From Dokdonella_A sp040002595 (lineage in GTDB: Bacteria > Pseudomonadota > Gammaproteobacteria > Xanthomonadales > Rhodanobacteraceae): DNA of 19,510 nt. The number at the start of each line of letters is the position of its first letter. Within the stretch, counting starts at the first letter, position 1. Shown piece by piece: positions 15,625 through 19,510 of this stretch. A program made the translations under genes and the position numbers. Below the pieces are notes generated by a model. That model saw only the letters and a list, made by a program, of their open reading frames with translations, made no database searches and had not been told where the DNA came from. The stretch covers positions 1-19,510 of the forward strand of contig JBDUED010000025.1 in the NCBI GenBank assembly GCA_040002595.1, written 5' to 3'.

Positions 15625-16229
15625 TGGACCTGACTACGGTGATTCCGCCGATTCCAACGTTGTGCGGCGCGCGCGTCCGCCTGCGCGCGCTCGCGGCAGA
15701 CGATGTGGATGCATTGTTCGCCCTGCAGTCGGATGCGCGCGTCATGCGCTACTGGAGCTGCGTGGCGTGGACCGAGCGCCAGCAAGCAATCGATCACATC
15801 GCCCGCCTTGCGCGTGAACGCGAGGCGATGGAGTTTTATCCGTGGGCGGCGACGCTGCCTGGCGACGACACCCTGATCGGCACCTGTTCGCTGTTCGACA
15901 TCCAGCGCGAACATGCGCGTGCGGTGATTGGCTATGCGCTGATGCCGGCGTTGTGGGGACAGGGTCTGGCCAGCGAAATGCTGCACCTGACGCTGGACTT
16001 TGCTTTCAACACGCTCGATCTCAACCGCATCGAGGCGGACATCGACCCGCTCAATCTTGCCTCGTGTGCGCTGATCGAACGTGCCGGTTTCGAGCGCGAA
16101 GGGTTCCTGCGCGAACGCTGGCGCGTGGGCGGCGAGGTGTCTGACACAGCACTATACGGATTACTAAGCAAGGATTGGCGCAACGCGCAGATCGGTCGAA
16201 CCCCAGAGTTGACGCATTTGCGCGGCTAA
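15624..16229 (+). CDS. GNAT family N-acetyltransferase (RimJ/RimL type)
   Basis: A 201-residue protein. Its ATG overlaps the stop of the universal stress protein gene, which decides the start; the open frame further upstream is a shadow. The opening TLCGARVRLRALAADDVDAL and the later VIGYALMPALWGQGLASEML (acetyl-CoA binding motif A, Q-x-x-G-x-A form) followed by LNRIEADIDPLNLASCALIERAGF are typical of ribosomal-protein-alanine acetyltransferase-like GNATs. Such enzymes acetylate N-termini, small molecules or antibiotics; the acceptor cannot be predicted. Coupling to a stress protein suggests shared conditions of expression, not necessarily shared function. It converges with the glyceraldehyde-3-phosphate dehydrogenase gene, only 12 bases away. 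Confidence 0.9.
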   Translation: MDLTTVIPPIPTLCGARVRLRALAADDVDALFALQSDARVMRYWSCVAWTERQQAIDHIARLAREREAMEFYPWAATLPGDDTLIGTCSLFDIQREHARAVIGYALMPALWGQGLASEMLHLTLDFAFNTLDLNRIEADIDPLNLASCALIERAGFEREGFLRERWRVGGEVSDTALYGLLSKDWRNAQIGRTPELTHLRG

Positions 16230-16241
16230 CCGTGCGCCATC

Positions 16242-17255
16242 TCAGCGCGCATTGGCAAACGCGAGCGTCATGTCGAGCATGCGGTTGGAAAATCCCCATT
16301 CATTGTCGTACCACGACAACACCTTGACCAGGGTGCCGCCCATCACGCGCGTCTGTGTCGCATCGTAAACCGAGCTGCGCGGATCGTTGTTGAAGTCGAC
16401 CGACACCAGTGGCTGCGTGTTGATTCCGAGGATTCCCTTGAGCGCACCTTCACTTGCTTCGCGCACGGCCGCATCGATTTCCTCGGTGCTGGTTGCGCGT
16501 TGCGCGACGAACGAAAAATCGACGCATGACACATTGATCGTCGGCACGCGCATCGAGAATCCGTCAAGTTTGCCTTTCAAATCCGGCAGCACCAGGCCGA
16601 TCGCCGCAGCTGCGCCGGTCTTGGTCGGAATCTGACTCATCGTCGCCGAACGCGCGCGGCGCAGGTCCGCATGATAGACGTCGGTCAGCACCTGGTCGTT
16701 GGTGTAAGCGTGGATCGTTGTCATCAATCCATGCACGATACCGATCTTTTCGTGCAGCACCATTGCCAGCGGCGCCAGGCAGTTGGTCGTGCACGAGGCA
16801 TTGGAGATGACTACATCACTGGCCTTGATCTGCTGATGATTGACGCCGTAAACGAAGGTGCCGTCCACATCCTTGTCGCCCGGCGCCGAGATGATCACCT
16901 TCTTTGCACCGGCCGCGATATGCGCGCTCGCCTTGGCCTTGCTGGTAAAAAACCCGGTGCATTCAAGCACGATGTCGATGCCCAGTTCCTTCCAAGGCAA
17001 CTTGGCCGGATCGCGTTCGGCGCAGACCTTGATGCGATCACCGTTGACCACGATGTCGCCGGCGTCATAACTGACTTCGCCCGGAAATTTTCCGTGCGCG
17101 GTGTCGTACTGGGTGAGATGTGCGTTGGTGTGCGCATCGCACAGGTCGTTGACTGCGATGATCTGGATCTCGCTTGTGCGCTTGGCCTCATAGAGCGCGC
17201 GCAGCGTGTTGCGCCCAATGCGGCCAAAACCATTGATCGCGACTTTCACAGCCAT
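16242..17255 (-). CDS. gap: Glyceraldehyde-3-phosphate dehydrogenase, type I
   Basis: The 337-residue enzyme oxidises glyceraldehyde-3-phosphate to 1,3-bisphosphoglycerate in glycolysis, or the reverse in gluconeogenesis. AAGGAG lies eight bases before the ATG. The NAD-binding motif is INGFGRIGRN, AVNDL gives the Asp that favours NAD over NADP, the catalytic cysteine is C155 in SNASCTTNC, its His partner is in TTIHAYTNDQ, and the C-terminal WYDNEWGFSNRMLDM is present. The protein is full length and looks active. It stands alone on this strand; no other glycolytic gene is in the window. A strong inverted repeat lies about 50 bases upstream of the start and may regulate it. Confidence 0.97.
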   Translation of the reverse strand: MAVKVAINGFGRIGRNTLRALYEAKRTSEIQIIAVNDLCDAHTNAHLTQYDTAHGKFPGEVSYDAGDIVVNGDRIKVCAERDPAKLPWKELGIDIVLECTGFFTSKAKASAHIAAGAKKVIISAPGDKDVDGTFVYGVNHQQIKASDVVISNASCTTNCLAPLAMVLHEKIGIVHGLMTTIHAYTNDQVLTDVYHADLRRARSATMSQIPTKTGAAAAIGLVLPDLKGKLDGFSMRVPTINVSCVDFSFVAQRATSTEEIDAAVREASEGALKGILGINTQPLVSVDFNNDPRSSVYDATQTRVMGGTLVKVLSWYDNEWGFSNRMLDMTLAFANAR

Positions 17256-17302
17256 GAAATCAGCTCCTTCGATGGGGTGGAATGCACCGAACGAATTCTA
17301 CC

Positions 17303-17329
17303 GGTCCCGTGCGCGGCACGCACGGGGCC
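17303..17329. repeat. Inverted repeat between gap and the MBL-fold gene
   Basis: GGTCCCGTGCG and CGCACGGGGCC flank a five-base loop (CGGCA), forming an 11-bp stem with one G-U pair; the inner 8 bp are perfect. It lies 48 bases upstream of gap. On the gap strand TAGAAT, a good -10 match, follows it at 17293-17298, so the repeat would cover the -35 region. There is no T-run, so it is not a terminator. An operator or leader hairpin is possible. Confidence 0.6.
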
Positions 17330-17447
17330 ATTGTGATGGAACCAATTCTCGCGTTGGCATGCCCGCTGAAATTCCGTGAGCGGACGCCATGGCTGCGCCG
17401 TCCACGTCGTTGCGCTAGGCTGCATCTGCCCTTTCCGTCGCAACCGC

Positions 17448-18317
17448 ATGACGCCTCCACTCGTCCGCAGCTTCCACCATGGTGCCACCGGAACGTGGAC
17501 GCATGTGGTCGTCGATACGGCCACGCGGCGCACGGCGGTCATCGATCCAGTACTCGACTTCGATCAGGCGTCGGGACGAATCGGCAACGCCAGTGCACAG
17601 CGCATCCTCGAATACCTTGCGACGACCAGCCTCGCGGTCGACTGGATACTCGAAACGCATGCGCATGCCGATCACCTCACCGCGGGCGCTTGGCTGCGCG
17701 ATCGGACGCAGGGGAAACTTGCCATTGGTGCCGGCATCATCGAGGTGCAGCGCACGTTCAAGCGCCTGCTCAATCTCGACGACGGCTTTGTGGCCAATGG
17801 TGCGCAGTTCGATCACCTGTTCGCTGACGGCGATAGCTTCCAAATCGGCACGCTCGATGCGCGCGTCATCGCGACGCCAGGTCACACCCCCGACAGCATC
17901 AGCTATCTCATCGGCGACGCGGTTTTTGTCGGAGACACGATGTTTGCGCCGCACGCAGGCAGCGCACGCTGCGATTTTCCCGGCGGCGACGCAGCGACCC
18001 TGTATCACTCCATCCGCACGCTATATGCACTTGACGCTTCCACGCGCGTGTTTCTCTGCCACGATTATCCGACGGCGGACTCGGCCCCGCTTGGCGAGAC
18101 CCGAATCGCGGACGAGATGGCGGCCAACACCCATCTGAAAGCCGCGACCAGCGAGGCCGACTTCGTTGCGCTGCGCACGCAGCGCGATCGGACGCTCGGC
18201 GTCCCCAAACTGCTGTGGCCGGCGCTGCAGTTCAACATCCGCGGCGGACGCTTGCCCGCAGGTGAACCCAGCGGGCGCACGTATCTCAAACTTCCGGTCG
18301 CGTTTGATGAAAATTAG
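17448..18317 (+). CDS. MBL-fold metallo-hydrolase, persulfide dioxygenase (ETHE1)-like
   Basis: A 289-residue cytoplasmic protein beginning MTPPLVRSFHHGATG; no Shine-Dalgarno is obvious. Metal ligands of the metallo-beta-lactamase fold are present: ETHAHADHLTAG (HxHxDH), ATPGHTPDSISYLIG, FVGDTMF and FLCHDYP. The pattern VIDPVLDFD at the start, ARCDFPGGDAATLYHSI and the CHDY ending resemble ETHE1/BlhA-type persulfide dioxygenases, which use a single iron to oxidise glutathione persulfide to sulfite in sulfide detoxification. A plain glyoxalase-II-like hydrolase remains possible. No rhodanese or sulfide:quinone reductase gene is nearby. Its end overlaps the start of the truncated nuclease gene by 11 bases. 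Confidence 0.88.
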   Translation: MTPPLVRSFHHGATGTWTHVVVDTATRRTAVIDPVLDFDQASGRIGNASAQRILEYLATTSLAVDWILETHAHADHLTAGAWLRDRTQGKLAIGAGIIEVQRTFKRLLNLDDGFVANGAQFDHLFADGDSFQIGTLDARVIATPGHTPDSISYLIGDAVFVGDTMFAPHAGSARCDFPGGDAATLYHSIRTLYALDASTRVFLCHDYPTADSAPLGETRIADEMAANTHLKAATSEADFVALRTQRDRTLGVPKLLWPALQFNIRGGRLPAGEPSGRTYLKLPVAFDEN

Positions 18318-18456
18318 CGCGGCGTCGGCGCTGCGCATTGCATGGCTGCTCGCGTTCGTTCCCGGACTGGCGCAGGCGTGGGGAGCGGCTGGTCATCGCA
18401 TCGTCGCCGAACTTGCGCAGCGTCAAATGACGCCGGTCGCGCGCCACCCTGGCTGA
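18307..18456 (+). pseudogene. Truncated S1/P1 nuclease (N-terminal 49 residues only)
   Basis: The ATG at 18307 overlaps the last codons of the MBL gene. The product has a signal peptide ending FVPGLAQA, then WGAAGHRIVAELAQRQMTP, which matches the start of mature S1/P1 nucleases: the N-terminal Trp and the His of GH are zinc ligands in this family. The frame then reaches VARHPG and a TGA, whereas the full enzyme is about 270 residues. No continuation of the nuclease was found in any frame before the outer-membrane gene, and the sequence after about 18450 is richer in A and T. A deletion or rearrangement seems to have removed the rest. The remaining peptide would lack most zinc ligands and be inactive. 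Confidence 0.8.
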
Positions 18457-18658
18457 GCCTCGTTATGGAACGAAGGACGCCTTTGGCGGCTCTCTTCGAT
18501 AAATTAATGTACTCGCGGGTATTGCAATTACAAGGCCTGAATCCCATCTTAAGTTGGCGCCGACCTGAACGAACCGACTTGGGGAACGGCAGTCAAAGTT
18601 GTTTGGTACAGGATCTTCCGACGCAGTCATTTTCTTTTAAATACAAGGTGTTGAAATC

Positions 18659-19231
18659 ATGAAAAATACAATCCTCACTATTGCCCTCGCCGCGGCTGGT
18701 CTCGCCGCGCTTCCTGCAGCTCATGCCGCGGATACCAGCGGTTTCTTCATCAACGGAAATGTCGGCCAATCCAACCTCAGCAAGGGTGCTTACGACGACA
18801 CCGACACCGGCTATGCCGCAAATGCGGGTTATCGCTGGGCGGTTGCGCCGAACGTGTTGATCGGCGTCGAAGGGGGCTACACCGATCTTGGCAGTGTCTC
18901 GCCAAAATCCGGCTACCCCGGCATCGGCAATGCGAAAGTCAGCGGATGGAACGTCGGCGCAAACGGTCATTTCAACGTCAGCGACAACTGGTATGTGAGC
19001 GGCCGCGCAGGTCTTTTCCGCGCCGACCTCAAGGGCGGTTATCTCGATAGCGCCGGCTTACCCGTGCGCGTCGACGACAGCAGCAACAAATGGTACGCAG
19101 GTGCAGGGTTCGGTTACGACTTCAATAACAACCTCAGCGTCGGCCTCAACTACGACACCTACAAGGCGAACACGAACGGCCTGAGCTTCAATCCGAATCT
19201 GGTTTCGGTCAGCGCCGAATACCGCTTCTGA
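18659..19231 (+). CDS. Small outer-membrane beta-barrel protein (OmpA/OmpX-like barrel)
   Basis: A 190-residue protein. AAGGTG sits eight bases before the ATG. A signal peptide (MKNTILTIALAAAGLAALPA) is probably cleaved after AHA. The rest alternates amphipathic strands such as GFFINGNVGQSNL, GYAANAGYRWAV, VLIGVEGGYTDLG, WNVGANGHFNV, WYVSGRAGLFRADL, WYAGAGFGYDF and LSVGLNYDTYKA, which suits a barrel of about eight strands. It ends VSVSAEYRF; a C-terminal Phe is the usual signal for outer-membrane insertion. There is no periplasmic OmpA domain. The 202 bases upstream, after the nuclease remnant, are AT-richer and must hold its promoter, but no boxes could be assigned. A strong terminator follows. 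Function is unknown. Confidence 0.88.
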   Translation: MKNTILTIALAAAGLAALPAAHAADTSGFFINGNVGQSNLSKGAYDDTDTGYAANAGYRWAVAPNVLIGVEGGYTDLGSVSPKSGYPGIGNAKVSGWNVGANGHFNVSDNWYVSGRAGLFRADLKGGYLDSAGLPVRVDDSSNKWYAGAGFGYDFNNNLSVGLNYDTYKANTNGLSFNPNLVSVSAEYRF

Positions 19232-19273
19232 TTCCGACACGCGACAAAAGCACAGGCAAGGATGCCGCCCGCG

Positions 19274-19306
19274 AACCGGCCTGTTTTTACGCAGGCCGGT
19301 TTTTTT
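19274..19306 (+). terminator. Strong Rho-independent terminator after the outer-membrane barrel gene
   Basis: AACCGGCCTG and CAGGCCGGTT form a perfect 10-bp stem with an eight-base loop (TTTTTACG), followed by a run of Ts through 19306. It lies 42 bases after the stop codon. There is no matching T-run in the other direction, so it probably does not serve the converging minus-strand gene. Confidence 0.92.
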
Positions 19307-19324
19307 GTGCGCGATGCACAGCCC

Positions 19325-19510
19325 TTATCGGGCAGCGGGGAACGCCAGCACCCCTTCGAAACTGCTCGCGAAAATCGCGTCTTTCCACGCGCCACGTAGT
19401 TCCCACGCTGATTCCGCAAACAGGGGCGTAAAAGGTGCAAATTGCGGATGAATTTCAATGTCGAGAACCGACGTCCCGGCCGCTACGTCGAGCGCGATTT
19501 CCTGTTGCTG
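19325..19510 (-). CDS. C-terminal fragment of an unrecognised protein, cut by the window edge
   Basis: On the minus strand the frame is open from the window end to a TAA at 19327-19325, giving 61 residues with typical codon use for this genome. The fragment contains LDVAAGTSVLDIEIHPQF, FAESAWELRGAWKDAI and the end EGVLAFPAAR. The start lies outside the window. I recognise no family. It converges with the outer-membrane barrel gene, and the terminator of that gene lies between them. Confidence 0.6.
   Translation of the reverse strand, partial: QQQEIALDVAAGTSVLDIEIHPQFAPFTPLFAESAWELRGAWKDAIFASSFEGVLAFPAAR

Noticed and set aside
17303..17329. The inverted repeat as a transcription terminator.
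   Set aside because: No run of Ts follows on either strand and it lies in a divergent promoter region.
16671..17336. A 221-codon plus-strand open frame opposite gap.
   Set aside because: It is the shadow of a highly conserved gene; the reading has no family match.
1..19510. CRISPR arrays, tRNA/rRNA genes, integrases or transposases.
   Set aside because: No regularly spaced repeats, cloverleaf-like sequences or mobile-element proteins were recognised by eye on either strand; a covariance-model scan would settle the RNA genes.

Overview
The window is about 19.5 kb of GC-rich bacterial chromosome carrying ordinary housekeeping and accessory genes. The gene types (a TonB-type protein, a DUF456 membrane protein, KGG stress protein, EgtB/EgtD pair, CheB-CheR-kinase fusion, S1/P1 nuclease start, small outer-membrane barrel) and the codon use suggest a gammaproteobacterium of the Xanthomonadales (Rhodanobacteraceae/Lysobacteraceae type). 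That placement is inference, since no rRNA or other marker gene lies in the window. No tRNA, rRNA, CRISPR array, phage or complete insertion sequence was recognised.

Left part (1-2818, + strand): a tightly overlapping three-gene operon encodes a type III polyketide synthase (5' end outside the window), a class I SAM methyltransferase and an FAD-dependent oxidoreductase. Its logic (make a polyketide ring, methylate it, oxidise it) resembles the srsABC phenolic-lipid operon of Streptomyces, but the methyltransferase belongs to a different family.

2886-7868: a signalling and stress block. On the minus strand are a KGG-repeat stress protein, a probably frameshifted small gene, a conserved-looking 63-aa protein and a receiver-only response regulator. 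On the plus strand is a 1108-aa CheB-CheR-coiled coil-PAS-histidine kinase fusion with no receiver domain of its own; the orphan receiver is an obvious candidate partner. A run of ten Cs lies in codons 8-11 of the kinase gene, and a terminator follows the gene.

8061-11057: a secreted or periplasmic EF-hand protein (minus), then an overlapping egtB-egtD pair for ergothioneine synthesis. EgtB has all three iron-binding histidines, but residues near its C-terminus differ from those recalled for gamma-glutamylcysteine-using enzymes.

11149-16229: mixed single genes: a GIY-YIG-like protein, an SDR oxidoreductase lacking the usual catalytic serine, a TonB-type protein, a DUF456 membrane protein, a GFA/Mss4-like zinc protein preceded by a possible 49-aa ORF, and a coupled universal stress protein/GNAT acetyltransferase pair.

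16242-19510: glyceraldehyde-3-phosphate dehydrogenase (minus) with a strong inverted repeat in its upstream region; a divergent MBL-fold hydrolase of the persulfide-dioxygenase type; the first 49 codons of an S1/P1 nuclease that stops abruptly; a small outer-membrane barrel protein with a clear terminator; and the C-terminus of an unrecognised minus-strand gene.

I did not find a convincing wholly new system. The best candidates for a second look are the polyketide operon, the receiver-less kinase with its neighbours and poly-C tract, the possibly cysteine-using EgtB, and the truncated nuclease junction.
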